A DNA stretch of 12,956 bases, taken from positions 1 through 12,956 of the forward strand of contig JAHEDM010000022.1 in the NCBI GenBank assembly GCA_024641205.1, written 5' to 3'. Under the pieces are notes generated by a model. It was not told where the DNA came from. It saw nothing but the letters and a program-made list of their open reading frames with translations, and made no database searches. Shown one piece after another: positions 1 to 7,023 of the stretch. The stretch's first letter is position 1, and each line of letters starts with the position of its first letter. Made by a program: the position numbers and the translations under genes. This DNA comes from Actinomycetes bacterium. Lineage in GTDB: Bacteria; Actinomycetota; Acidimicrobiia; Spongiisociales; UBA4744.

Positions 1-564
1 AAGGAACGTGGACGAATTGGGGGAGAACAAGGTGTTGTCGACCTCGTGGAACACGGAGAGCGGCGCACCAGAGGTCGAACTCATCAACGCTTCGATCCTG
101 GTCCGCATCGAGGAGATCAGGCCGGCGGCCTCTTTCTCTCGCCCGGTCACGTTGCCCAGAATCTCGATTTGCCCGTATGCGTCATCCAGGTTGGCGGCAG
201 GAGCCAAGAGAAGCACCGGGATCCCGACTGCCTGGAGCGCATCCACTTCCCCTTGGAAGTTGAACCCGGTGATGACGAGGTCGGGTTCGGTTGCTGCGAT
301 CTCTTCAATATTGAAGTTGAAGGCGTCTACCTTCGTAGTCTCCTGGGCTGCGGGGGGGTAATCAGAGGTGAGGTCGGTCGCAACCACGAACTCGCCTGCG
401 TCGATTGCGTACAGGATCTCGGTATGGGTTGCCGAGAGGGACACAATCCGTCCGGGGTGATGGTCGAGCGCCAGTTGACCCGCGTCGCCATCAATAGTGA
501 TGGGTGACGCGCACGCACCAATCAGCAAACCCATAGCCAGGAGATAACCCGTCAGACGTCTCAC
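1..564 (-). CDS. ABC transporter solute-binding lipoprotein, vitamin B12/metal-chelate type (BtuF-like), 3' end outside window
   Basis: This is the first 188 codons of a periplasmic-binding-protein-like lipoprotein (Peripla_BP_2 family), running off the left edge. The GTG start at 564 has GGAGGA at 573-568. The N-terminus is a lipoprotein signal: RR, a hydrophobic stretch (residues 7-17) and the lipobox LIGAC with Cys18 as the lipidation site. The mature part shows the family opening GRIVSLSATHTEILYAI, then TDLTSDYP, then IEEIAATEPDLVITGFN, typical of helical-backbone receptors for cobalamin, haem or iron siderophores. The cobalamin riboswitch directly upstream argues for corrinoid uptake; the ligand is inferred from that, not from binding residues. 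A later in-frame ATG at 534 would destroy the signal peptide. The partner permease and ATPase would lie beyond the left edge. Confidence 0.88.
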   Translation of the reverse strand, partial: MRRLTGYLLAMGLLIGACASPITIDGDAGQLALDHHPGRIVSLSATHTEILYAIDAGEFVVATDLTSDYPPAAQETTKVDAFNFNIEEIAATEPDLVITGFNFQGEVDALQAVGIPVLLLAPAANLDDAYGQIEILGNVTGREKEAAGLISSMRTRIEALMSSTSGAPLSVFHEVDNTLFSPNSSTFL

Positions 565-568
565 CAGT

Positions 569-619
569 CCTCCAACCCTTCGGAGGGCGCTGCGTCCGAC
601 GTGGTCGCACGTGCGCCCT
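569..619 (-). promoter_or_regulatory. Riboswitch expression platform: competing helices around the ribosome binding site
   Basis: Seen on the minus strand: the SD GGAGG (573-569) can pair perfectly with CCTCC (586-582) across an 8-nt loop, hiding the ribosome binding site. The same CCTCC region lies in GCGCCCT (590-584), which can instead pair over 7 bp with AGGGCGC (619-613); a small CGTG/CACG hairpin (611-600) nests inside. The two states exclude each other. This is what a translation-controlling B12 riboswitch needs; which state the ligand favours is inferred (SD hidden when B12 is bound). Confidence 0.6.
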
Positions 620-640
620 TCCTACGAGAGCACTTTCGTG

Positions 641-752
641 ACCGTGACGGCAGGCGACCTGGCTCATCCCTCGACAGAGGGCATCACAGTTGCGGGACAG
701 CGCCGGATTTGCACCGGACTTCGCTCTTAGCCACTGATGGGACCTTCACGGT
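641..752 (-). ncRNA. Cobalamin (B12) riboswitch aptamer
   Basis: Read on the minus strand, the leader carries the conserved signature of the cobalamin family. A GAAGTCCGGTGCAAATCCGG segment (about 718-699) is followed by the B12 box GCTGTCCCGCAACTGTGA (about 701-684) and then GAGCCAGG...CCTGCC (about 665-650). The outer P1 helix is visible as ACCGTGA (752-746) pairing perfectly with TCACGGT (647-641). It sits between a possible promoter and the solute-binding lipoprotein gene, which it should repress when adenosyl- or other cobalamin is abundant. The ligand subtype cannot be told from sequence by eye. Confidence 0.92.
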
Positions 753-764
753 GTCCGGCTGGCC

Positions 765-793
765 CGGACATCGCCAGACTAGCCGCCTGTCAA
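765..793 (-). promoter_or_regulatory. Possible promoter of the riboswitch-lipoprotein transcript
   Basis: A perfect -35 hexamer TTGACA lies at 793-788 on the minus strand, but at 16-17 bp spacing the -10 is poor (ATGTCC or TGTCCG, about 771-765). An alternative TANNNT -10, TAGTCT, lies at 782-777. Either would start the RNA at about 758-770, just before the P1 helix of the aptamer. Position fits well, hexamers only partly. Confidence 0.35.
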
Positions 794-811
794 TCGGCCG
801 CGGAATCTCCC

Positions 812-817
812 TACACT
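812..817 (+). promoter_or_regulatory. -10 element TACACT for a leaderless mRNA
   Basis: TACACT (a TANNNT actinobacterial -10) ends 7 bp before the A of the ATG at 824, so the expected transcription start is the start codon itself. No Shine-Dalgarno sequence precedes 824. Leaderless transcripts with this spacing are common in Actinobacteria. No clear -35 was found. Confidence 0.5.
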
Positions 818-823
818 GGCCTC

Positions 824-943
824 ATGATCCGCAGACCCATCCTGGTGTTGGCCGCGTTGATCGCAGTCGGGCTGGCATTTAGAAAGCGGCCGGTCAAGCC
901 TCCGCAACGAGCTGGTGCCTGGGAACCCGCCGAACTCAAGTAG
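824..943 (+). CDS. 39-residue single-helix membrane protein (DLW-39-like size and layout)
   Basis: The short frame encodes 39 residues: a basic MIRRP start, a hydrophobic helix (PILVLAALIAVGLAF, residues 5-19), a basic RKRPVK patch and a short polar tail containing GAWEPAELK. This predicts one membrane helix with positive charges on both sides. Length and layout recall the actinobacterial DLW-39 family of tiny membrane proteins, which I recall as being found near gyrA; here the tail has AWEPA rather than a strict DLW, so the match is only suggestive. Support for reality is the well-placed TACACT -10 giving a leaderless start, and the tight 13-bp spacing to the next gene on the same strand. 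A longer in-frame reading from 737 would run through the riboswitch region and is less likely. Function unknown. Confidence 0.55.
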   Translation: MIRRPILVLAALIAVGLAFRKRPVKPPQRAGAWEPAELK

Positions 944-956
944 TGATAAACCACCC

Positions 957-1712
957 ATGAAGATCGCCCTCGAAGCCACCACGAAGATCGGGTCGCGCGC
1001 GGCCCGGGTGCTCCTAGCCGAGCGATCCGTCGAAGCCATCGGTCTGATCGGGCGGCGTTCGACCTCCGGCGACCCCCGGGTCAGCACGATCACAAACCTG
1101 GCAGGTTGGGATGTCGTCGTCAGCGACGACCCCGAACACATTGAACGGCGTTATCGACAAGCGTCGGACCACGGCATACCCTTCGTTGTGCCAAGCGGCG
1201 AGGCGGTTGTGCCGCACCCGGACATACCATTCGTCGTCGGCGCCAACCCGAGTTTCGGCCTTGCGGCCAGTGTGGCGGCCAACGAATGCAGCCACAACGA
1301 CACGCCCCTGGAAGCTTTGATCGGATGGACGGAACCTGGTCGTCGCCTACGGCGCGGCCATCCCCTGGCCTTTCCCCAACCAATCGGAAGTCTCTGGGCT
1401 CACGCCGGCGCCAACGTCTGGCCGCAAGCACCTCATGCCGTACAGTTTCTGGCTGCACCGGTCGAAGGGACCTGGGCCGGTTTGACCGTCCGGGTGACCG
1501 CAGCAACCCCGGAGGGAGTGGAAGTACGCACGCTGGGTGTGGCGGACGACGGCGCCTTTCTGGAGGGAATTGCCCTTGCTGCGGCGGTATTGGCAGCCGG
1601 CACGGGCGCCTACCCCATTGGTATCAACTACCCAACTGCGGCGTTTCGGGAATATCTCGAAGGGGCGCTCAGAGCCGGACTAGACGTCGCTACCTTCGTA
1701 GAGCGAAGGTAG
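957..1712 (+). CDS. Unrecognised 251-residue protein with a Rossmann-like N-terminus
   Basis: I do not recognise this as a named family. The N-terminus MKIALEATTKIGSRAARVLLAE reads as a beta strand, loop and helix like an NAD(P)-binding start, but the usual GxxGxxG is replaced by ATTKIGS. Further strand-like segments follow (AIGLIGRR, WDVVVSDD, GIPFVV, IPFVVGANPSFG), and the C-terminal half has GTWAGLTVRVTA and an alanine-rich helix. It might be a degenerate oxidoreductase of the DapB, Gfo/Idh or saccharopine dehydrogenase type; catalytic residues cannot be named. ATG 957 is chosen because it puts the first strand at the N-terminus; GTG 915 would add 14 unstructured residues and overlap the previous gene. 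No good SD precedes it, so it may be translated by coupling to the small gene 13 bp upstream. No membrane helix. Confidence 0.7.
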   Translation: MKIALEATTKIGSRAARVLLAERSVEAIGLIGRRSTSGDPRVSTITNLAGWDVVVSDDPEHIERRYRQASDHGIPFVVPSGEAVVPHPDIPFVVGANPSFGLAASVAANECSHNDTPLEALIGWTEPGRRLRRGHPLAFPQPIGSLWAHAGANVWPQAPHAVQFLAAPVEGTWAGLTVRVTAATPEGVEVRTLGVADDGAFLEGIALAAAVLAAGTGAYPIGINYPTAAFREYLEGALRAGLDVATFVERR

Positions 1713-1737
1713 GTCGTCCCCCGGCGCAGACGGGGGA
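1690..1737. terminator. Two tandem hairpins at the end of the 957-1712 gene
   Basis: CTACCTTCG (1690-1698) and CGAAGGTAG (1704-1712) form a perfect 9-bp stem with a 5-nt loop, ending exactly on the stop codon. Next, TCCCCCG (1717-1723) and CGGGGGA (1731-1737) form a perfect 7-bp stem with a 7-nt loop. Neither is followed by a T run, so a standard intrinsic terminator is not proven; a GC-rich, U-less terminator or mRNA 3' end stabiliser is inferred from the convergent gene arrangement. Confidence 0.4.
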
Positions 1738-1738
1738 A

Positions 1739-1838
1739 CTGTCTGAGCGAAGCGAGGACGGAGGGGGGCAGACAGCCCGCCGAGAACGATCTTCTGGCCC
1801 TGCCTCTGCCTACTCCCCCACCTTCGGCGAGGGCTGTC
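1739..1838. repeat. Nested inverted repeats in the convergent spacer
   Basis: CTGTCTG (1739-1745) and CAGACAG (1769-1775) are a perfect 7-bp inverted repeat enclosing GAGCGAAGCGAGGACGGAGG-type purine-rich sequence. A second pair, 1771-1783 (GACAGCCCGCCGA) with 1824-1838 (TCGGCGAGGGCTGTC), gives 13 paired bases with a 2-nt bulge and shares bases with the first pair, so the two exclude each other. No convincing reading frame covers 1713-1929. A further pair, CCGCAG (1913-1918) and CTGCGG (1937-1942), straddles the stop codon of the minus-strand gene. Nothing else is identifiable in this spacer. Confidence 0.5.
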
Positions 1839-1929
1839 GTCTCAAACCGTCGCACAAGAACCTTGGAGATCGCCGCGGGGGCACTATTTCGAAGCCAGTC
1901 GAGCACACCAGACCGCAGACCTCTAAACG

Positions 1930-2463
1930 CTACGAGCTGCGGACCTCAAATGTAGATCCCACCGGTTGCTCGGAGAGATCTACTTCTTCGGTGGGAAGAT
2001 CCATCTGATCCGGTGTTAGGGACGAGGTGGGTGGAGGCGTCGTGGTCTGCCAACTGCGGGGAATCCGAACACCGGCCTGGGTGCCCTGAGGACCGTTGAG
2101 GGTCTCCTCCAGGACGACAATCTCGATCCCTCCAACGATGTCTGAGATCAAGTTGTACATCAGAGCGGCCAGGGTCGTGAATCCGGTCAACAGCACCGTC
2201 CACACGACGCCCAGGAAGACGGCCACTCGCAGGTAGCGCTCGCCATCGGCGAACAACTCGGCGTCCGCTTCCAGCAGGGTGATCTTCTTGCCGAAGTCTT
2301 CGATGGCATTCGGTATGCCGGCGTTATTGACTACCGCCCAGAGGATCACCAGGCCGAGCACGATGGCCACGGCCATCACGGCGTAGAAAACGATCGAGAC
2401 CTTGAGTACGGTCCACGGATCGAATTTTCGTATGACCCTGCGTACTCGCCGCACGGATGCCAT
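1930..2463 (-). CDS. DUF3566 transmembrane protein
   Basis: A 177-residue membrane protein of the DUF3566 family, which in Actinobacteria lies directly downstream of gyrA. The conserved part is visible: a basic start (SVRRVRRVIRKFDPW), a first membrane helix (about residues 22-45), an IEDFGKKI linker, a second helix (about 79-105) and the family ending YNLISDIVGGIEIVVLEE (about 103-120). A polar, proline- and threonine-rich tail follows. Start ATG 2463 is chosen because GAGGAG at 2478-2473 stands 9 nt before it; ATG 2469 would leave only 3 nt, and the longer frame from 2598 would add 45 non-conserved residues and overlap gyrA. It follows gyrA by 88 bp, with a possible own -10 at 2492-2487. 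Function unknown. Confidence 0.88.
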   Translation of the reverse strand: MASVRRVRRVIRKFDPWTVLKVSIVFYAVMAVAIVLGLVILWAVVNNAGIPNAIEDFGKKITLLEADAELFADGERYLRVAVFLGVVWTVLLTGFTTLAALMYNLISDIVGGIEIVVLEETLNGPQGTQAGVRIPRSWQTTTPPPTSSLTPDQMDLPTEEVDLSEQPVGSTFEVRSS

Positions 2464-2486
2464 AACCATCAACTCCTCGTGGGGCG

Positions 2487-2492
2487 AGTGTA
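2487..2492 (-). promoter_or_regulatory. Possible -10 (TACACT) ahead of the DUF3566 gene
   Basis: TACACT on the minus strand at 2492-2487 would start transcription at about 2480, just before the SD at 2478-2473. No good -35 is seen. Upstream, CCTGG/CCAGG (2502-2506 with 2511-2515) forms a 5-bp hairpin with a 4-nt loop after the gyrA stop. The gene could equally be read through from gyrA. Confidence 0.3.
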
Positions 2493-2551
2493 ACGCCCAA
2501 CCCTGGTAACCCAGGTGATCAGTCCTTAACCCGAACGATCCCGCCGGCCGG

Positions 2552-5005
2552 CTAGTTCCCGGGAGCCTCCTCGTATTCCTCGATCGGTATGGGGGCAAAT
2601 GCCGAAATTGTCGTGTTGGGAGGCAGATTCATCACCTTGACACCACTGGCTTCCCGCTTCTGTCGACTGATCTGATTCACGGCGAGGCGTATCACCACCC
2701 CACCCGATGAAATCACAAAAATCTCCGTGCCGTCCAGTATGGCCCTGGCGCCAACAAGGGTTCCCCGTACCTTGGTCAGCTTGATGGCCTTGACGCCCAG
2801 ACCGCCACGCCGTTGATTGGGGAATCCGCTCATGGCAACACGTTTTCCGTAGCCACCCGAGGTAATGAGAAGAACCTGCTCGCCATCTGAGCTCGAAGCG
2901 GCTCCGATCACCCGATCGCCCTCCCGGAGCTTGACGCCGCGCACCCCGCGCGTGGCGCGGCCCATGGGCCGAAGATCCTTCTCGGAGAAACGAATCCCCT
3001 GGCCCATCTGTGTGAACAGCAGCATGTCATTCTCGCCGTTGGTGGTTCGGACCGCCACCAGCTCATCGCCTTCAACCAGATTTATGGCGACCAAGGTCGC
3101 ATTACGCGAGTCGTAATCGCTGAAAGGCGTCTTCTTGACCAGGCCTTGCTTGGTGACCATCACCAGGTAGCGCGCCGTCTCATAGTTGCGCGTGTCGATA
3201 ACGGCCTCGATCCGTTCCTCTGGACCGAGCGGAAGCACCGATTGGGCAACCACTCCTTTTGCGGTTCGGTCTTTGCGGGGGATCTCATGGGCTCTAATCC
3301 GGTGGACCTTGCCTTGATTGGTGAAGAACAACAAGTAGGCGTGGGCCGTCGTGTGCACGAGCTTGTTGACGACGTCATCCTCTTGCAGCGAAGCAGCCTT
3401 GACTCCCCGACCCCCCCGGCCCTGGGTCCGGTAGATACTGGCTTCAACCGACTTCAGATATCCGTTGGCGGACACCGTAACGACCACTTCGTCGTCTGCA
3501 ATCAAGTCTTCGAGGGAGAGGTCTCCCTCGTCGGGAATGATTCGGCTGCGTCGCTCGTCGGCGAATTTACCGCGGATTTCGGTCAACTCGTCAACGATGA
3601 TGGCCCGTCGGCGCGAAGGATCGGCCAGGACGGCCTCGAGTTCGGCAACGAGGTCCTTCAATTGCTGGAGGTCGGCACGAAGTTTCCCGGTCTCTAGAGC
3701 AGTCAGACGGCGGAGGGGCATCTCCAAGATGGCGTTCGCCTGGATCTCCGAGAGGCCAAACCGATCGATCAAACGATCTTTGGCGGTAGGGGTGTCCTCG
3801 GATGAACGGATGATCTGCACGACTTCGTCGATGTTGTCGACCGCGATGATCAGACCTTCGAGGATGTGGGCCTTCGCTTTGGCGTCCGCGAGCCGATGGG
3901 CGGTGCGTCGCTCGACGACTTCCATCTGGTGGTCGATGTAGTACCCGATCAGCTCGGCAATGTTGAGTGTTCGAGGCACGCCGTCGACCAGCGCAACGGT
4001 GTTCACTCCGAACGTCTCCTGGAGTTGCGTCATCTTGTAGAGCTGATTGAGCACCACTTGGGGAACGGCATCCCTCTTGAGCTCGATAACGAGCCGGGTC
4101 CCGAGCCTGGCGGAGCTCTCGTTTCGTAGGTCGGCAATCCCGGCAATCCTCTTCTCGTGGACCAGATCGGCGATCTTGGCGAGCACGCGGTCCTGAGAAA
4201 CCTGATACGGAAGCTCGGTCACGACGATGGCGGTGCGTCCTTTCCGGATTTCTTGGACATCGGTAACAGCCCGCATCTTCACCGAGCCTCTTCCGGTGGT
4301 GAGGGCCTCGCGAATCCCGGTGGTTCCCACCAAGTAGGCGCCGGTTGGGAAGTCGGGCCCTTTGACGATACGGAGATAATCATCGATCGGAGCGTCGGGG
4401 TTCCCGATCGCAAAAATAACGGCGTCGATCACCTCGCCCAGGTTGTGCGGAGGGATGTTGGTCGCCATTCCGACCGCGATCCCTGTGGCACCGTTGGCCA
4501 GCAGATTCGGGTAGCGGGACGGCAGCACTATCGGCTCGGAAGACTCGCCGCTGTAATTGTCCTGAAAATCGACGGTATCTTCGCGAATGCCTTCCAGGAG
4601 GTGCATAGCTATAGGTGAAAGTCGGCTCTCGGTGTACCGCATTGCCGCAGGTGGATCGTCGATGGTTCCGAAGTTCCCCTGGGGTGAGATCAGGGGATAT
4701 CGCGAGCTGAAATCCTGGCCCAGGCGAACCAAGGCGTCGTAAATGGCATCATTGCCGTGGGGGTGGTAGCTACCCATGACGTTGCCGACCACGGTCGCGC
4801 ACTTTCGAAAACTGGTGCCTGGGCGCATCCCCGCCTCGAACATCGCGTAGACGATCCGGCGCTGCACCGGCTTCAACCCGTCCCGGACGTCGGGGAGCGC
4901 CCGCGACACGATGACCGACATCGCATAATCGAGGAAAGACTTCTTGACCTCGTCGTTGATATCGATCACGAGGTTGTTTTCTTCGTATGTGCGTTCGTCG
5001 ACCAT
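2552..5005 (-). CDS. gyrA: DNA gyrase subunit A
   Basis: GyrA is the DNA-breakage/reunion subunit of the A2B2 gyrase that introduces negative supercoils. At 817 residues it has the usual length. Visible landmarks: RALPDVRDGLKPVQRRIVYAM (about 35-55), the winged-helix HPHG segment (81-84) with the quinolone-resistance region, catalytic Tyr124 in AAMRYTE, the coiled-coil arm around 360-480, and the C-terminal beta-pinwheel starting near 500. A GyrA-box-like QGRGGRG is at 528-534 and a second, QRRGGLG, at 731-737. The ATG at 5005 has GGGAGAG (5017-5011) and lies 14 bp after the gyrB stop, so the two are cotranscribed. Odd point: the residues equivalent to E. coli D82 and S83 are Asn85 and Asp86. 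Confidence 0.98.
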   Translation of the reverse strand: MVDERTYEENNLVIDINDEVKKSFLDYAMSVIVSRALPDVRDGLKPVQRRIVYAMFEAGMRPGTSFRKCATVVGNVMGSYHPHGNDAIYDALVRLGQDFSSRYPLISPQGNFGTIDDPPAAMRYTESRLSPIAMHLLEGIREDTVDFQDNYSGESSEPIVLPSRYPNLLANGATGIAVGMATNIPPHNLGEVIDAVIFAIGNPDAPIDDYLRIVKGPDFPTGAYLVGTTGIREALTTGRGSVKMRAVTDVQEIRKGRTAIVVTELPYQVSQDRVLAKIADLVHEKRIAGIADLRNESSARLGTRLVIELKRDAVPQVVLNQLYKMTQLQETFGVNTVALVDGVPRTLNIAELIGYYIDHQMEVVERRTAHRLADAKAKAHILEGLIIAVDNIDEVVQIIRSSEDTPTAKDRLIDRFGLSEIQANAILEMPLRRLTALETGKLRADLQQLKDLVAELEAVLADPSRRRAIIVDELTEIRGKFADERRSRIIPDEGDLSLEDLIADDEVVVTVSANGYLKSVEASIYRTQGRGGRGVKAASLQEDDVVNKLVHTTAHAYLLFFTNQGKVHRIRAHEIPRKDRTAKGVVAQSVLPLGPEERIEAVIDTRNYETARYLVMVTKQGLVKKTPFSDYDSRNATLVAINLVEGDELVAVRTTNGENDMLLFTQMGQGIRFSEKDLRPMGRATRGVRGVKLREGDRVIGAASSSDGEQVLLITSGGYGKRVAMSGFPNQRRGGLGVKAIKLTKVRGTLVGARAILDGTEIFVISSGGVVIRLAVNQISRQKREASGVKVMNLPPNTTISAFAPIPIEEYEEAPGN

Positions 5006-5019
5006 GTCGTCTCTCCCTG

Positions 5020-6942
5020 TCAGACGTCGAGGAACCGGACGTCCTTGGCATTGCGTTGGATGAACCGCTTACGGGAAGCCACGTCATCCCCCATCAAGGT
5101 GGAGAAGATCTCCTCTGATAGGGCCGCGTCCTCCAAATCGACCTGGACCAGATGCCGTAGCGCAGGATCCATGGAGGTGTCCCGAAGCTCGGAAGCGTTC
5201 ATCTCGCCCAGCCCTTTGAACCGGCTGACGTCGAGCTTCCTGCCGTTTAGCTCTTCTCTGAGTTGGTCCAGTTCGGTGTCAGATGACAGATAGTGGATTT
5301 CCTTGCCGGTCTTCACTCGATAGAGAGGTGGCTGGGCGAAGTACACGTACCCGGCCTCAATGAGCGGTCGCATATGCCTGAAGAAGAAGGTGAGTAGCAG
5401 GGTGCGGATATGAGCCCCATCGACGTCGGCGTCGGTGAGGAGAACCACCTTGTGGTAGCGGGCTTTGGCGAGGTCGAACTCTTCGCCGATACTGGTGCCG
5501 ATGGCGGTGATCAGCGACTGGATTTCCGTATTCTGCAGCGCCTTGGCCAGCCGGGCCTTCTCGACGTTGATGATTTTGCCGCGGATGGGCAGGATCGCTT
5601 GCGTCTCGCTATTGCGGCCCTGCTTGGCAGGACCGGCGGCGCTGTCCCCCTCAACGATGAACAACTCGCTCACCGACGCATCCCGAGACGAACAATCGGC
5701 AAGCTTGCCCGGCAAGCTGGCAGACTCGAGCATGCTCTTACGACGGGTCAATTCCCTGGCCTTTCGGGCGGCCAATCTGGCCCGAGAGGCCATGAGGCTC
5801 TTGTCGGCAATGGCGCGCCCCTCGCCCCCGTAGCGCTCTAGCCATTCCGGGAGAAGACGATTGAGTGTCTTTTCCACGTAGCCACGAATCTCCGTATTGC
5901 CGAGCTTGGTTTTGGTCTGTCCTTCGAATTGAGGGGATCGCACTTTGACCGAAACCACTGCCGTCAAGCCCTCCCGGGCGTCCTCTCCGGTGAGGTTCTC
6001 GTCCTTCTCCTTGAGGAGTCCCTTCGACCGGGCGAAGTCGTTGATGGCCCTTGTGAGCGACTTTCGGAACCCTTCCTCGTGGGTGCCGCCTTCGTGAGTG
6101 TTGATGTTGTTAGCAAAGCTCAACACCGTCTCCGTGTACGAAGACGTCCACTGCAAGGCGACTTCTACTTCGGCGTCTTCGCTCTGATCGTCGAAGTAGA
6201 TGATGTGGGGATGGAGTGGCTCTTTCGTGGCATTGAGGTGCTTGATGTAGTCGATCAAGCCACCCTTGTAATGGAAGACCTCTTCAACCGGTTCCTCTTC
6301 GCGTTCGTCGGTGAGTCGGATTTCCAACCCGCGATTGAGAAACGCCATCTCGCGGAGCCGGGAGATAACTGTGCTGAGGTCGAGAGATAGCGTCTCAACA
6401 AACGTCTTCGGAGACGGCCAATACGTAATCGTCGTGCCCGTGCGCTTCCCGGGCTTCCCTTTTTTGACGGGACCGGTCGGATGGCCGTCTTCGAACGCCT
6501 GCGTCCAGTGGAACCCTTCCCGTACGATCTCCGCTTCGAGTCGGGCCGAGAGAGCATTGACAACCGAGACCCCAACCCCATGCAAGCCGCCGGAAACCTG
6601 ATAGGCCCCGGCCTCGAACTTGCCCCCTGCGTGCAAGGTCGTGAGAACCGTCGTCAAGGCCGACTCTTTGGTCTTCTTGTGCCTGTCAACCGGGATCCCC
6701 CGGCCGTTGTCCCGTACCTGCACGCTTTCGTCCTGGCGAATGGTCACATCGATCCGTGTGCAGAAACCCGCCATGGCCTCGTCGACCGCATTGTCGACAA
6801 CTTCCCAGAGCAGATGATGCAACCCTCGAGGTCCGGTCGATCCAATGTACATACCCGGGCGTCGACGTACTGCCTCGAGGCCTTCGAGGACGGTGATATC
6901 GGCGGCCCCATAGCTGTTAGAGGCGCGATTCGCAGTACTCAC
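5020..6942 (-). CDS. gyrB: DNA gyrase subunit B
   Basis: GyrB is the ATPase subunit of gyrase. At 640 residues it matches the short actinobacterial form without the proteobacterial insertion. GHKL ATP-site motifs are present: EVVDNAVDEAMAG (47-59), DNGRGIPVD (78-86), GGLHGVGVSVVNALS (118-132). The TOPRIM domain has EGDSAAGPAKQGR (431-443) with Glu431, and DADVDGA (504-510) for metal binding; the C-terminal RFKGLGEMN signature is at 574-582. The family usually reads EGDSAGGSAK, so Ala436 and Pro438 are unusual. Start GTG 6942 is supported by AAGGAG (6952-6947) and the position of ADITVLEGLEAVRRRPGMYIG. It is separated from dciA by 166 bp holding a strong promoter, so gyrBA forms its own transcription unit, perhaps continuing into the DUF3566 gene. 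Confidence 0.98.
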   Translation of the reverse strand: MSTANRASNSYGAADITVLEGLEAVRRRPGMYIGSTGPRGLHHLLWEVVDNAVDEAMAGFCTRIDVTIRQDESVQVRDNGRGIPVDRHKKTKESALTTVLTTLHAGGKFEAGAYQVSGGLHGVGVSVVNALSARLEAEIVREGFHWTQAFEDGHPTGPVKKGKPGKRTGTTITYWPSPKTFVETLSLDLSTVISRLREMAFLNRGLEIRLTDEREEEPVEEVFHYKGGLIDYIKHLNATKEPLHPHIIYFDDQSEDAEVEVALQWTSSYTETVLSFANNINTHEGGTHEEGFRKSLTRAINDFARSKGLLKEKDENLTGEDAREGLTAVVSVKVRSPQFEGQTKTKLGNTEIRGYVEKTLNRLLPEWLERYGGEGRAIADKSLMASRARLAARKARELTRRKSMLESASLPGKLADCSSRDASVSELFIVEGDSAAGPAKQGRNSETQAILPIRGKIINVEKARLAKALQNTEIQSLITAIGTSIGEEFDLAKARYHKVVLLTDADVDGAHIRTLLLTFFFRHMRPLIEAGYVYFAQPPLYRVKTGKEIHYLSSDTELDQLREELNGRKLDVSRFKGLGEMNASELRDTSMDPALRHLVQVDLEDAALSEEIFSTLMGDDVASRKRFIQRNAKDVRFLDV

Positions 6943-7009
6943 AAAGCTCCTTCAAAAAGAAAACGGCCCGATAGCGAAACCACTCGACGAGTCCCGCCAG
7001 AGCCTTTGT

Positions 7010-7023
7010 TTACACGAATGTAA
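7010..7023. repeat. Palindrome at the gyrB transcription start
   Basis: TTACA (7010-7014), CGAA, TGTAA (7019-7023): perfect 5-bp arms with a 4-nt spacer, touching the -10 and covering the expected start point. It could be an operator or a hairpin at the 5' end of the gyrBA mRNA. Confidence 0.45.

Noticed and set aside
46..507. Plus-strand open frame of 153 codons at the left edge
   Set aside because: It is antisense to the solute-binding lipoprotein, whose signal peptide, lipobox, family motifs and riboswitch are convincing.
1713..1929. tRNA genes after DUF3566, as found in mycobacteria
   Set aside because: No cloverleaf or T-loop GTTCRANNC motif was found in this spacer.
1286..2008. Plus-strand open frame of 240 codons
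   Set aside because: It is in another frame of the 957-1712 gene, runs through the structured spacer and has the arginine/serine-rich composition of a GC-rich shadow frame.
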